This document shows, in pieces, positions 1 through 8,192 of a stretch of 64,000 bases of DNA. The first letter of the stretch is position 1. Each line of letters begins with the position of its first letter. The translations under genes and the position numbers were made by a program. Under the pieces are notes generated by a model, which searched no databases, was not told where the DNA came from, and saw nothing but the letters and a program-made list of their open reading frames with translations. This DNA comes from Sva-07 sp963716235. Its GTDB lineage: Bacteria; Actinomycetota; Acidimicrobiia; Acidimicrobiales; Ilumatobacteraceae. The stretch is from positions 110,011 through 174,010 of the forward strand of contig CAVQTE010000002.1 of NCBI GenBank assembly GCA_963716235.1, given 5' to 3'.

Positions 1-512
1 TCGGCGAGCACCTCGAGGTAGGCGCCCTCGACGTTCACCGACTCGCCCGCACCCTCACGCAGCAGCATGAATGCGATGAGGTTGGCGATCAGGCCGAGCA
101 CGGCGACGACAAGCATCGGCACGCCGAGCACCTCGGGCTCATCGCCCAGACGTCGGATCGCCTCGATGACCACCCAGATCGCCACACCGAACAGCAGCAA
201 CGAGTTCACGAACGCGGCGAGGATCTCGAGCCGGTAGAGACCGAACGTGTGGGTCGAACGTTTGGTCCGTGATCGCTGGGCGAAGCGGGTGGCGAGCTGG
301 ATCGCGGCCAGGGCCATCCCGAGGCCGATCACGTCGGTCAGCATGTGGCCGGCATCGGACAGCAGGGCCAGTGAGTTGGTCCAGAACGCCGCGACCAGCT
401 GGACCACGAAGAACCCCAGGATCACGGCGAACGCCATCGTCAGGCGACCCCGATGACGCTCCCCCGCCCGCGCCAGCGACGGCCCGTGAGCATGATCGTG
501 ACTCGATGCCAT
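1..512 (-). CDS. Cation diffusion facilitator (CzcD-like), 5' part only
   Basis: The gene runs off the left edge; the first 170 codons are visible. It encodes a membrane exporter of divalent metal ions (Zn/Cd/Co type) driven by proton exchange. The N-terminus is His-rich (MASSHDHAHGP). It is followed by a hydrophobic helix and the family's metal-site motif LLSDAGHMLTD (HxxxD), then further membrane helices with a basic RSRTKRSTHTFG segment and LYRLEILAAFVN, all typical of CDF proteins. ATG at 512 was chosen because the other nearby ATG (520) is out of frame. It lies downstream of the CopCD and YcnI genes on the same strand, so it belongs with a metal-handling block. An almost adjacent palindrome (519-537) may be its operator. 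The metal cannot be told from sequence. Confidence 0.88.
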   Translation of the reverse strand, partial: MASSHDHAHGPSLARAGERHRGRLTMAFAVILGFFVVQLVAAFWTNSLALLSDAGHMLTDVIGLGMALAAIQLATRFAQRSRTKRSTHTFGLYRLEILAAFVNSLLLFGVAIWVVIEAIRRLGDEPEVLGVPMLVVAVLGLIANLIAFMLLREGAGESVNVEGAYLEVLA

Positions 513-518
513 GCGGTC

Positions 519-537
519 ATTCTCACAGACTGAGAAT
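519..537. promoter_or_regulatory. Palindrome ATTCTCA-N5-TGAGAAT, candidate metal-responsive operator
   Basis: Perfect 7-bp arms (519-525 and 531-537) surround the spacer CAGAC. The site ends only 6 bp upstream of the CDF start codon, where a bound repressor would block initiation. Position and symmetry suggest an operator of a metal sensor (Fur/Zur or ArsR type), but no regulator of that kind is encoded in the window. The assignment is inference. Confidence 0.45.
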
Positions 538-574
538 GAATCGGCAACCCCGATCGGGTGCGTTTCCGGTTCGT

Positions 575-612
575 GTTGCAGTTCCGTTGGCCCGTCCCAA
601 CCAAACTGCAAC
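575..612 (-). terminator. Hairpin after copCD, possible terminator
   Basis: GTTGCAGTT (575-583) pairs with AACTGCAAC (604-612). An inner GTTGG/CCAAC stem lies in between, giving a long interrupted hairpin 27 nt beyond the CopCD stop codon. There is no clear T-tract, as is usual in GC-rich genomes. It may separate copCD transcription from the downstream CDF gene. Confidence 0.4.
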
Positions 613-638
613 GCAAACGGCCCGGGGGGCGACGACTG

Positions 639-2336
639 TCAGTCGGAGACGGGGATCTGGACGGTGAACACGACCTGATCGAACTCGCCGAAGCGAGCTG
701 TCACGTCGAACGTCCACAGGCCGGCGACCGGCAGATTCACGTCGGTGGCGATCACATGATTCGGGCCACCCGGGATCGTCTCGATCTCGATCGGGCCGAG
801 GTCGGCCGACGGCAGACTCGCCGTCACCGTGATCTCATCGGGGCGGTCGAGTCCCCCGCTCGGCGAGGTGACATAGACGTGCATCTCCGTGCCACCGGTG
901 ACCGCGGGTTCGAGCTCGACCTGCACGATGCGATCGCCGACGACCGCCGACGCGGACTCGGTCGTGGCCGCCGACGGTGGAGGCGGCGAGTTCACGAGGC
1001 CCGCCGTGGCCATCAGGATGAGTGCCATGCCGGCGAGCTCCAGCAGTACGGTGCGGCGAAGCGCGACCGGCGCCTCTTGCGGCGGACTCGCCACCGATGC
1101 CTCGAGATCGCCGACGGGCTCATCCAGCTGCGGCTCACTCTCCTCGTCCTCGTCCTCGTCGTCGTCGGAGCGCGCCATGCGGCGGCTGAAGAATGCGACA
1201 CCGACCACGAACACCACCAGCATGAGCTTCACGACGAGCCAGCGGCCGTACGACGAATCGGTGAGCTCCGAAAACGACCCGAGCTGGCGCCACGCATTGA
1301 CGCTGCCGGTCAACGCCAACGCCACCACCGCACCGAGCGCCCATGGCGAGAACTGCGATGCCGTCCACCAGAACCAGCTCCGCGGCACGCCGAATGCGAG
1401 GAGCGCGAGACCGCCGACCCAGATCGACATCGCAGCCACGTGGAACACCGTCGAGACGAATCCGACCACCACGATGTCACCCGCGACCGCGTGGCCGCCT
1501 GCGGCAACGACACCGCACACGACCAGCGACGCGAGTGCAAGCTCGACACGTCCGGGTGTCGACGCCAGGAACGACCGGGCCGGGATGAACAACGCGAACA
1601 AGCCGATCGCCGCAAGCCGCGCGAGCCACCATTGGCCCGACTCGATCTGCACGACCTCGCCCCAGGTGAAGTACGACCCGCTGATCAGATGAGCCTGGGC
1701 AACGAACATCACCGCAGTGCCGACCACAGCGGTCAACGCTGCCGCCACGAGCAGCCTTCCGATCCGGCGCTCGCCGATCAGTTCGGGAACGAGCATCGCG
1801 GCGAGGAAGAGCCCCCCGAGCAGCACACCGATGCCGGCGTAGCTCAGGAACCGCCCCGCGCCGAGCAGCAACGAGTCCGATTGGGCTGTGCCGCCGGCAT
1901 CGAAGATCTCGTCGATCACGCCAGGCGCCGTCGGTGTCGCAGCGCCGACGGAGAACGTGAAGGCACCGCGGATCTTGTGCGAGTCGGCCGAGATCGCCTG
2001 CCAGCCGACGACGTACGTGCCGTCGGCAATCGTCGCCGGCACCGGAGCGCGCAGCGTGTCGTCGCCCAGCGACTGGTCGATCGGGCCGAGCGGAACCGGG
2101 TTACCGGTGGCGTCGACCAGACGGATGGAGCCGCCCACCGGGTCGATGTCCTCCGAGAACGTCAACAGGATCTCGGGCGGCGTCTCGGCCAGGATCGCCT
2201 GATTCGCGGGAGTCGACGACGTCAACTCTGCGTGAGCGAACGCCGTGCCCGATGCCACGCCGAGCGTCACGATGGCGCCGACCACCGCTGCGACAGCGAC
2301 GAGCCAGCGACGGATGACGAGCTGCTGCACAGTCAC
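639..2336 (-). CDS. CopC/CopD copper-resistance fusion protein (YcnJ-like)
   Basis: 565 residues. A Sec signal (about 1-34) ends at AFA, so the mature protein begins with the His of AHAELTSSTPAN, the usual N-terminal copper ligand of CopC. The periplasmic CopC domain (35-125) ends in SADSHKIRGAFTFSVG. A CopD-type multi-pass membrane region (about 150-430) follows, and then a C-terminal beta-rich YtkA/FixH-like domain with VAGLWTFDVTARFG. Such fusions bind copper outside the membrane and are linked to copper uptake or tolerance. The gene starts with GTG 3 bp after the stop of the YcnI-like gene and is surely co-transcribed with it. An acidic DDDEDEDEE stretch lies in a loop between the membrane part and the C-terminal domain. 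Confidence 0.9.
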   Translation of the reverse strand: MTVQQLVIRRWLVAVAAVVGAIVTLGVASGTAFAHAELTSSTPANQAILAETPPEILLTFSEDIDPVGGSIRLVDATGNPVPLGPIDQSLGDDTLRAPVPATIADGTYVVGWQAISADSHKIRGAFTFSVGAATPTAPGVIDEIFDAGGTAQSDSLLLGAGRFLSYAGIGVLLGGLFLAAMLVPELIGERRIGRLLVAAALTAVVGTAVMFVAQAHLISGSYFTWGEVVQIESGQWWLARLAAIGLFALFIPARSFLASTPGRVELALASLVVCGVVAAGGHAVAGDIVVVGFVSTVFHVAAMSIWVGGLALLAFGVPRSWFWWTASQFSPWALGAVVALALTGSVNAWRQLGSFSELTDSSYGRWLVVKLMLVVFVVGVAFFSRRMARSDDDEDEDEESEPQLDEPVGDLEASVASPPQEAPVALRRTVLLELAGMALILMATAGLVNSPPPPSAATTESASAVVGDRIVQVELEPAVTGGTEMHVYVTSPSGGLDRPDEITVTASLPSADLGPIEIETIPGGPNHVIATDVNLPVAGLWTFDVTARFGEFDQVVFTVQIPVSD

Positions 2337-2339
2337 ACC

Positions 2340-3095
2340 TCAGCCGGCTTCGCCGGCTCTGCGGGCGCTGCGAGCTCGCAACGCGACGAATCCGCCGAGG
2401 CCGAGCACGGCCGCAATCGACGCGATGAAGAACCAGGTGCCGGTGTCTTGCGAGCCGTTCTCGTCGATCCCGACAATGGCCACGTCGGTCGACGTCGGGA
2501 CATCGGTCGGCGCCGTCGTGGCTGCAACCGTCGTGGCTGCTTCCGCTGTCGTCGTCGGTGCCTCTGTCGATGCGGTTGCGGCCGGGGTCGTCGCGGCCGG
2601 GGCCGTCGTGGCCGGGGCCGTCGTCGTTGCGACCGGCCCGGTCAGCAACATGGCGGGTGCCGGCTCCTCGGGTTCGGCGCCGGAATCGTCGGTCGGGATG
2701 GCGATCCAACGGATCTCACCCACCTCGCACCGCTGCACGAACGGAAAATAGATGGTCGTGTCGGGCGTCGCCGGCAACGTCATCGTCACCGAGAACGTAC
2801 CTTCCTCGTCGTCGGGGAGCGGGCCACCGACGAAGGTGACGACGCCGGCGTCGATCGAGCCCTCCCACCCGGGGATCGGATCGGGGCGTGCGTCGATGAC
2901 CCCTTCGGGCAACCGCATGTCGAGCTGGGTCGTGGGCGAGCCGTCACAGCCATGCTCGACCGTGAAGGCCACCGACAGGGTGGAGCCCGCCTGGGCCTCG
3001 GTCGGATCGGGGTCGATGTGGGCGAGCACCGGCGACGCGAACGCGACGGCGGCGATCGCCGACACGGCGGACAGCAGGAGAGTGCGACGAATCAT
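2340..3095 (-). CDS. YcnI-like DUF1775 copper-associated membrane-anchored protein
   Basis: 251 residues from the ATG at 3095 (MIRRTLLLS). The open frame extends further upstream but lacks signal-peptide features there. A signal peptide ending near SPVLA exposes HIDPDPTEAQAG; the first His of mature YcnI proteins is the copper ligand. The DUF1775 core (about 30-150) contains VEHGCDGSPT and PGWEG. A long Thr/Ala/Pro-rich linker and one C-terminal helix (TWFFIASIAAVLGLGGFVAL) follow, ending in basic residues, so the domain is tethered outside the cell. It is first in an operon with copCD; together they form a typical actinobacterial ycnI-ycnJ pair. Confidence 0.88.
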   Translation of the reverse strand: MIRRTLLLSAVSAIAAVAFASPVLAHIDPDPTEAQAGSTLSVAFTVEHGCDGSPTTQLDMRLPEGVIDARPDPIPGWEGSIDAGVVTFVGGPLPDDEEGTFSVTMTLPATPDTTIYFPFVQRCEVGEIRWIAIPTDDSGAEPEEPAPAMLLTGPVATTTAPATTAPAATTPAATASTEAPTTTAEAATTVAATTAPTDVPTSTDVAIVGIDENGSQDTGTWFFIASIAAVLGLGGFVALRARSARRAGEAG

Positions 3096-3146
3096 CGGTC
3101 GTGAGCGTATGGCACGCCCTGCGGCGATCACTGCCGGCTCGGCCCT

Positions 3147-3152
3147 TAGAAT
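3147..3152 (+). promoter_or_regulatory. -10 element TAGAAT for leaderless DUF305 gene
   Basis: TAGAAT lies 6 nt before the ATG at 3159, with no ribosome-binding site between. In actinobacteria this spacing puts the transcription start at the start codon. The same arrangement (TAGAGT-cggcgc-GTG) precedes the thioesterase gene at 63449. Confidence 0.5.
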
Positions 3153-3158
3153 CGGCGC

Positions 3159-3845
3159 ATGCGTTCGCCAACCGGACTCGACGAGGCCTCGCCGTCGCGG
3201 TCCGACGGCGACGTCGAGCAGACGATCTCCGACGAGGCGACGCGCAAGCTGCTGAAGGGCGTCATCATCCTGATGGCGGCGATCGTCGTGATCGGACTCT
3301 TCGCCGGCGCCGCGATCTGGGCGCTCGACGGCGACGACGAACCCGCCGCACCGATGAACGCCGTCGACGTCGGGTTCCTGCAGGACATGCTCGACCACCA
3401 CGAGCAGGCGCTGCTGATCTCGAACCTCTACATCGACAACAACCCCGATGGCGACGCCGTGCCGTATGCCGAGGAGGTCATCATGTTCCAGACCCGCGAC
3501 ATGGGCTGGATGCGTGACTGGCTGGCCGACGAGAACCACGCCCCCGGCGAGCCCGACCGGATGGCCATGCAGTGGATGAACGAACCGGTCCCGGTTGCGG
3601 AGATGACCGGCATGCAGACGCCCGAGCGGCTGGCGGAACTCGCCGATGCGAGTGGCACCGACGCCGACCGCCTGTTCTTCGAGATCATGACCGACCACCA
3701 CCTGGGGGGCGTGCACATGGCCGACCACGCAGCAGCGAACGGCGCTCGTAACGAGATCATCGACTTCGCGGAATCGGTCTCACGCAATCAACGCATCGAA
3801 GTCGTCGAGTACGAAGGCGCCATGCGCCGACTCGGCCTCACCTGA
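3159..3845 (+). CDS. DUF305 (CopM-like) membrane-anchored protein
   Basis: 228 residues. A cytoplasmic N-terminus of about 32 residues and one transmembrane helix (KGVIILMAAIVVIGLFAGAAIWAL) precede an extracytoplasmic DUF305 domain. The domain has the characteristic duplicated MLDHHEQAL and MTDHHLGGVHMA motifs and many Met and His residues suited to binding Cu(I). DUF305 proteins such as cyanobacterial CopM bind copper; here the role is inferred from that family and from the divergent ycnI-copCD operon sharing the 60-bp intergenic region. The gene appears to be translated from a leaderless mRNA. Confidence 0.85.
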   Translation: MRSPTGLDEASPSRSDGDVEQTISDEATRKLLKGVIILMAAIVVIGLFAGAAIWALDGDDEPAAPMNAVDVGFLQDMLDHHEQALLISNLYIDNNPDGDAVPYAEEVIMFQTRDMGWMRDWLADENHAPGEPDRMAMQWMNEPVPVAEMTGMQTPERLAELADASGTDADRLFFEIMTDHHLGGVHMADHAAANGARNEIIDFAESVSRNQRIEVVEYEGAMRRLGLT

Positions 3846-3846
3846 A

Positions 3847-6800
3847 TCAGCGTTTCTTGAGGGGGGCCCAGGCGAGGGCGAGGTGCTTGGTGCCGACACC
3901 GGGGAAGTTGATGGTGGCCTCGGCCTTCTCGCCGGTGCCGGAGATGTCGATGATCACGCCGTCGCCGAACGCTGGGTGCTCGACGTCGTCACCGATGCGG
4001 AGCCCGAGGTCCTGACTGTTCGACGGGCTGGGGGCAGGCTTCGACCCTGACCGGATCGCCGCCTCGACCACGCGATCACGGTGCGCATCCTGGTCGGCCT
4101 TGGCGTCGAGGATGTCGGCGTTGATGTCGCGTCCGCCACCACTTCCGCGGCGATACGCGGGCGGGTCGCCGAAGTCGGAGTCGCTGCGCCGCCGGTAACT
4201 CTGGCGGCCGTAACTCGATCGACCGGTGACGTTGCCCTTCGACTCGATCAGGTGCGCCGGAATCTCGTCGAAGAATCGTGACGGTGGGTTGTACTGGGTG
4301 GAGCCGTAGAGCTGACGGCTCCAAGCGTGCGACATGTACAGCCGCTGCATCGCCCGGGTGATGCCGACGTAGGCAAGTCGCCGCTCCTCCTCCATCTCGG
4401 TTGGTTCGGTGAGCGCGCGGATGTGCGGGAAGATTCCCTCCTCCACGCCGACGAGGAACACCACCGGGAACTCCAGGCCCTTGGCCGAGTGCAGCGTCAA
4501 CAACACCACTTGGTCTTCGACCTCGCCATCGGGCAGGTCGTCGGTGTCGGCGACGAGGGCGACCTGTTCGAGGAACTCGTCCATCACCGTGAACTCACGG
4601 GCCGAACCGACGAGTTCACCCAGATTCTCGATGCGACTGTGCGCCTCGACGGTGTCCTCCGCTTCGAGCTCGGACAGATAGCCCGACTCGTCGATGGCCG
4701 CCTGGAGCACGTCACCAGGGCCTTGTTCGGGGTCGGCGGCGACGACGGCGACGTGGTCGAGGAGGTCGACGAACGATGTGATCCCGCGGATCGCCGGCCC
4801 GGTGACACCGGCCTCGTCGGCGCGACGGAGCGCCTCGACGAACGCGATTCCCTCAGTTGCGGCGAACGCGTCGAGCTTGGCCACGCTGGCATCACCGATG
4901 CCACGTTTGGGCGTGTTGAGGACCCGCTTGACGCTCACCTCGTCGACCGGGTTCACGACGGCTTTGAGATAGGCCATCGCGTCCTTGATCTCGCGCCGGT
5001 CGTAGAACCGCGTGCCGCCGACCACCTTGTAGGGCACGCCGAGGCGCATGAACGCCTCTTCGATCACCCGCGACTGGGCGTTGGTGCGATAGAGCACGGC
5101 CATCTCGCGGAAGTTGGTGGCGTCGTCGGCGTGGAGTTGCCGAGCGGTGCCGGCGACCCACGTGGCCTCGTCGCCCTCGTCCTCCGCGTGGTAGCGCACG
5201 ATGCGCTCGCCATCGCCGGCATCGGTCCACAGCGACTTCGGCTTGCGTTCGACGTTGTTGTCGATGACCGCGTTGGCGGCGTCGAGGATCGTCTGCGTGC
5301 TGCGGTAGTTCTGGTCGAGGATCACCGTGGTGACGTCGGGGAACGCCTCCTCGAAGTCGATGATGTTGCGGAAATCCGCGCCGCGGAATTTGTAGACGCT
5401 GTTGTGAACGAGCACGCCGTTTGCGTCGTACGTGTGGGTGACATCGACCTCGAGGTCGTAGACGGGGCCGCTGTAGGGAACGAACTCGGCGGAGTCGACC
5501 GATTCAGCGACCCAGTCGAGGCCATCACGTACGAGCATTTCCATGCCGGGGTGGACGTGCGAGATCGGGATCAGGTCGTAGGTGGTGCCGTCGTGGGCGA
5601 GACGACGTCGGACATCGAGCCCACCGATCGCCGCGACCCGTTTGGCATCGGCAAGCGCCTGGCGATAGTCCCTCCAACAGGTCTCGTACCGCAACGAGCG
5701 GTGTTTGCTCGATCGAAGCCGGACCCCACCGTCGCCAAGAGCAGCAGCGATGTCGTCACGATTCGACGACCACTGCACCCGGTGGTAATCGACCTCGGAT
5801 CGGCGGTCGGAGAACATCGTGAGGTTGATCGACGAACGGCGCGCACCGTTCTGCGGACGATGGTGGGGGAAGTCGCGATGAAGCAACCGGTCCTCCATCA
5901 GCAGTTTGGCTCGGGATTCGGTGTCGATCGACCGGTACAGCCGCTGGAGCCAGACGTCGTTCATCGCCAGTGCCCGTCCGGCATCGTGGAAACACGCCGT
6001 CGGGAGCCCGTACTCGGCGGAGAAGAACGACTCGAAGTACGCGGCCTCTGCCATCGACGCACACACCTTCAGGATCCACGCGGCGTCGGCGTGCTCCTGG
6101 TTGGTCCGCACGACCAGGCCGTGCTGGAGTTTGCTCGTGCTCGGCGGGCGGGCACCGACGGTCCGTCCGATCCGCCAGCCGCGATCGGCGCGAAACATGA
6201 GGTAGACCAGCCACTGGTCATGCTGCGGGACGAGCCGGGCGGGTACGAGGTGATGGGGCGTTGCCGTCAACCGCCGACCACCGATGGTGATCTCGACGAG
6301 ATGGCCGTCGTAGCGTCCCTCGTGGACGTGTTCGACTGTTCCCGCTTGCCGGTGTCGACGGCCACCGGCGCCCCACACGACGTCACCGATCGCCACCTGC
6401 TCGATCGACGTCGGGCCGTTCGGACCGTCGACCAGCGTCCCAGGTGGCAGGCACTGGTCGGTGTCGCCAACGACGCAGACGTTGCGGTGGCCGTCGGCGA
6501 GCAGCAGCACCATTTCGTTCTGGGCCTGGTTGGTGTCCTGGTACTCGTCGACCAGGATGTGCTCGAAGCGCTGGCGGTAGTGCTCGAGCACGTCGGGGTG
6601 CTCGCGGAAGAGCTTCACGGTGTTGGTGAGGAGGTCGTCGAAGTCCATCGCTCCGGCCTTGAGCAAGCGAGCCTGGTACTCGGCGTAGACGTCGGCATGC
6701 TTGCGGTCGAAGATGTTCTGGGCCCGTCGCTGCGCTTCGTCGGGATCGACGAGTTCGTTCTTCCAGAGGCTGATGATGCCGTGCACGCCGCGAGGCGTGA

Positions 6801-7329
6801 AGCGCTTGGCGTCGAGGCCGAGGTCGCGGATGACGTAGCCGGTGAGTCGGTTGGAGTCGGCCGAGTCGTAGATCGAGAACTGACGGGGATAGCCGAGCAG
6901 GTCGCCGTTGGCACGCAGGATGCGAACACACGCGGAGTGGAAGGTCGACACCCACATGGTCTTCACGACCGGGCCGACGAGCGCGCCGACGCGTTCGCGC
7001 ATTTCGGCGGCCGCCTTGTTGGTGAAGGTGATCGCCAGGATCTTGGAGGGGGGCACACCCATGTGGATGAGGTGGGCGATGCGATGCGTGAGCACGCGCG
7101 TCTTGCCCGAGCCCGCTCCGGCGATGACGAGCAGCGGGCCGGACTCGTGCACCACAGCATCGAGCTGGTCGGGGTTCAGGCCCTCTGCGAACGGCGACGG
7201 CCCACGATCCGAACCGTGCTCACCGGGACGATCGTCGAACGGCCCGAGCGCCGCGCCCGACGACCGGTCGGCGGACGCGCTGTCGGCGGGATGGGGGATG
7301 TCGTCGGCGAACAGCTCGTCGTCAGTCAT
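3847..7329 (-). CDS. pcrA: ATP-dependent DNA helicase PcrA/UvrD with intein
   Basis: 1160 residues, of which 351 (293-643) are an intein, leaving an 809-residue helicase, a normal length for PcrA. SF1A motifs in order: Walker A GAGSGKT (71-77), DEYQD (261-265), motif III GDTDQ split by the intein from SVYKFRGAD, QNYRST, LTLHSAKGLEF and VGITRA. The last about 60 residues (VEHPAFGDGVIIDISG) form the usual PcrA C-terminal domain. The enzyme unwinds DNA 3'-5' in nucleotide-excision repair and removes stalled polymerases and RecA. Activity depends on splicing because the insertion sits in the ATP-coupling motif. It is convergent with the DUF305 gene; a repeat element (7345-7392) lies upstream. Confidence 0.95.
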   Translation of the reverse strand: MTDDELFADDIPHPADSASADRSSGAALGPFDDRPGEHGSDRGPSPFAEGLNPDQLDAVVHESGPLLVIAGAGSGKTRVLTHRIAHLIHMGVPPSKILAITFTNKAAAEMRERVGALVGPVVKTMWVSTFHSACVRILRANGDLLGYPRQFSIYDSADSNRLTGYVIRDLGLDAKRFTPRGVHGIISLWKNELVDPDEAQRRAQNIFDRKHADVYAEYQARLLKAGAMDFDDLLTNTVKLFREHPDVLEHYRQRFEHILVDEYQDTNQAQNEMVLLLADGHRNVCVVGDTDQCLPPGTLVDGPNGPTSIEQVAIGDVVWGAGGRRHRQAGTVEHVHEGRYDGHLVEITIGGRRLTATPHHLVPARLVPQHDQWLVYLMFRADRGWRIGRTVGARPPSTSKLQHGLVVRTNQEHADAAWILKVCASMAEAAYFESFFSAEYGLPTACFHDAGRALAMNDVWLQRLYRSIDTESRAKLLMEDRLLHRDFPHHRPQNGARRSSINLTMFSDRRSEVDYHRVQWSSNRDDIAAALGDGGVRLRSSKHRSLRYETCWRDYRQALADAKRVAAIGGLDVRRRLAHDGTTYDLIPISHVHPGMEMLVRDGLDWVAESVDSAEFVPYSGPVYDLEVDVTHTYDANGVLVHNSVYKFRGADFRNIIDFEEAFPDVTTVILDQNYRSTQTILDAANAVIDNNVERKPKSLWTDAGDGERIVRYHAEDEGDEATWVAGTARQLHADDATNFREMAVLYRTNAQSRVIEEAFMRLGVPYKVVGGTRFYDRREIKDAMAYLKAVVNPVDEVSVKRVLNTPKRGIGDASVAKLDAFAATEGIAFVEALRRADEAGVTGPAIRGITSFVDLLDHVAVVAADPEQGPGDVLQAAIDESGYLSELEAEDTVEAHSRIENLGELVGSAREFTVMDEFLEQVALVADTDDLPDGEVEDQVVLLTLHSAKGLEFPVVFLVGVEEGIFPHIRALTEPTEMEEERRLAYVGITRAMQRLYMSHAWSRQLYGSTQYNPPSRFFDEIPAHLIESKGNVTGRSSYGRQSYRRRSDSDFGDPPAYRRGSGGGRDINADILDAKADQDAHRDRVVEAAIRSGSKPAPSPSNSQDLGLRIGDDVEHPAFGDGVIIDISGTGEKAEATINFPGVGTKHLALAWAPLKKR
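5401..6453 (-). other. Intein coding segment inside pcrA (351 aa)
   Basis: The segment begins at Cys293 (CLPPGTLVDG), directly after GDTDQ, and ends at Asn643 in VLVHN, followed by Ser644 of the C-extein. These are class 1 intein features: Cys1, block B LTATPHHLVPA with its TxxH, block F YDLEVDVTHTYDANG, penultimate His, terminal Asn and Ser +1. About 230 residues lie between the splicing blocks. No LAGLIDADG motif is visible. The start of this insert (VYLMFRADRGWRIGRT, later EAAYFESFFSAEYGLPT) loosely resembles a GIY-YIG nuclease layout; that part is inference. Deleting 1053 nt restores the helicase frame exactly. Confidence 0.95.
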
Positions 7330-7344
7330 GTCGCATCCACTCTA

Positions 7345-7392
7345 GAGATCGGGTGTGACAGCCTGTCTTTCGGGGTCGGGTCCGGAAAGACA
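7345..7392. repeat. Dispersed element: GATCGGGTGTGAC plus TCTTTCGGGGTCGGG hairpin
   Basis: GAGATCGGGTGTGAC (7345-7359) is followed by the hairpin TGTCTTTC (7364-7371) / GAAAGACA (7385-7392) with a GGGGTCGGGTCCG centre. The same 15-16 bp and the reverse complement of the same hairpin recur at 16453-16507. In both places the element lies directly upstream of a minus-strand gene (pcrA here, a response regulator there). Confidence 0.7.
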
Positions 7393-7433
7393 CGCTGCTG
7401 ACGGGCGGCCGCGGGGTACCGGCGTGGTTCACT

Positions 7434-8090
7434 GTGGACATGGAGTACACCGATGTCACCCCGGAGGAGTTCGGCGAACTCGACGGACTCGACGACTGGC
7501 GCGTCGTCCTCGATTCGATCCACGCCACCTTCCATGCACCGGATTACCTCGCCGCCGCCGACCTCGTGAAGACGATCGCCGAGATCGCCGAAGCGCACGT
7601 CCACCATCCCGACGTCGAACTCCGGTATCCCGGTCGCGTTCATGTGACACTGACCACGCACGCGACCGGCGGTCTGACCACGCTCGACATCGACGTCGCC
7701 CGGGCGATCTCGGCGGCCGCCGCTGATGCCGCCGCAACATCCGATCCGGCGAGCACCGGGGCGATGGAGTTCGGGATCGACACGATGGATGCCGACCGCA
7801 TCCGGCCGTTCTGGGCAGCCGTGCTCGGCTATCACGACCACGGCGGTTACCTCGTCGACCCGATGGGAACCGGCCCGTCCGTCTGGTTCCAGCAGATGAC
7901 CGAGCCGCGCACGCAGCGCAACCGCATCCACATCGACGTGATCGTGCCGCACGATGTCGCCGACGGGCGCGTCGAGGCGGCGATCGCCGCGGGCGGCACG
8001 CTGGTGACCGACAAGTACGCCCGATCGTGGTGGGTGCTCGCCGATGCCGACGGCAACGAGGCCTGCGTGTCCACCTGGCAGGACCGCTGA
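7434..8090 (+). CDS. Pterin-4a-carbinolamine dehydratase / glyoxalase-like (VOC) fusion
   Basis: 218 residues from GTG 7434 (an in-frame ATG at 7440 is also possible). Residues 1-100 form a PCD domain with the signature IAEIAEAHVHHPDVELRYPG and the THATGGLTTLD motif, which dehydrates 4a-hydroxytetrahydropterins. Residues 105-218 form a VOC/glyoxalase-like fold of the short actinobacterial type (FWAAVLGYHDHGGYLVDPMG ... RIHIDVIVPHD ... WWVLADADGNEACV). The pairing is known in actinobacteria, where its substrate is not established. The gene stands alone between the helicase and the redoxin gene, with a hairpin just after it. Confidence 0.85.
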   Translation: MDMEYTDVTPEEFGELDGLDDWRVVLDSIHATFHAPDYLAAADLVKTIAEIAEAHVHHPDVELRYPGRVHVTLTTHATGGLTTLDIDVARAISAAAADAAATSDPASTGAMEFGIDTMDADRIRPFWAAVLGYHDHGGYLVDPMGTGPSVWFQQMTEPRTQRNRIHIDVIVPHDVADGRVEAAIAAGGTLVTDKYARSWWVLADADGNEACVSTWQDR

Positions 8091-8107
8091 GCACCTACTG
8101 AGACGCG

Positions 8108-8154
8108 TTCTGTGCGGAAGACGTCGCAGCATCCGAAACTCATTCCGCAGAGAA
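8108..8154 (+). terminator. Inverted repeat TTCTGTGCGGAA / TTCCGCAGAGAA
   Basis: Twelve-base arms with one mismatch (8108-8119, 8143-8154) enclose 23 nt. The repeat starts 18 nt after the stop of the PCD-VOC gene and ends 39 nt before the redoxin start. It could be a terminator of the first gene or an operator for the second; there is no U-tract to decide. Confidence 0.35.
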
Positions 8155-8192
8155 CCTCGCTGTAGGCGTGTTGACCGTGCAACAATCCGTCG

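Noticed and set aside
558..3104. 848-codon open frame on the + strand opposite copCD and ycnI
   Set aside because: It is the antisense of well-conserved copper proteins, full of Arg/His/Glu and without domain features; GC-rich antisense frames stay open by chance.
5401..6453. LAGLIDADG homing endonuclease in the intein
   Set aside because: No LAGLIDADG-like motif seen in the inserted region; only weak GIY-YIG-like resemblance remains.
4327..7401. 1024-codon + strand frame opposite pcrA
   Set aside because: Antisense shadow of the helicase and intein, with no recognisable motif.
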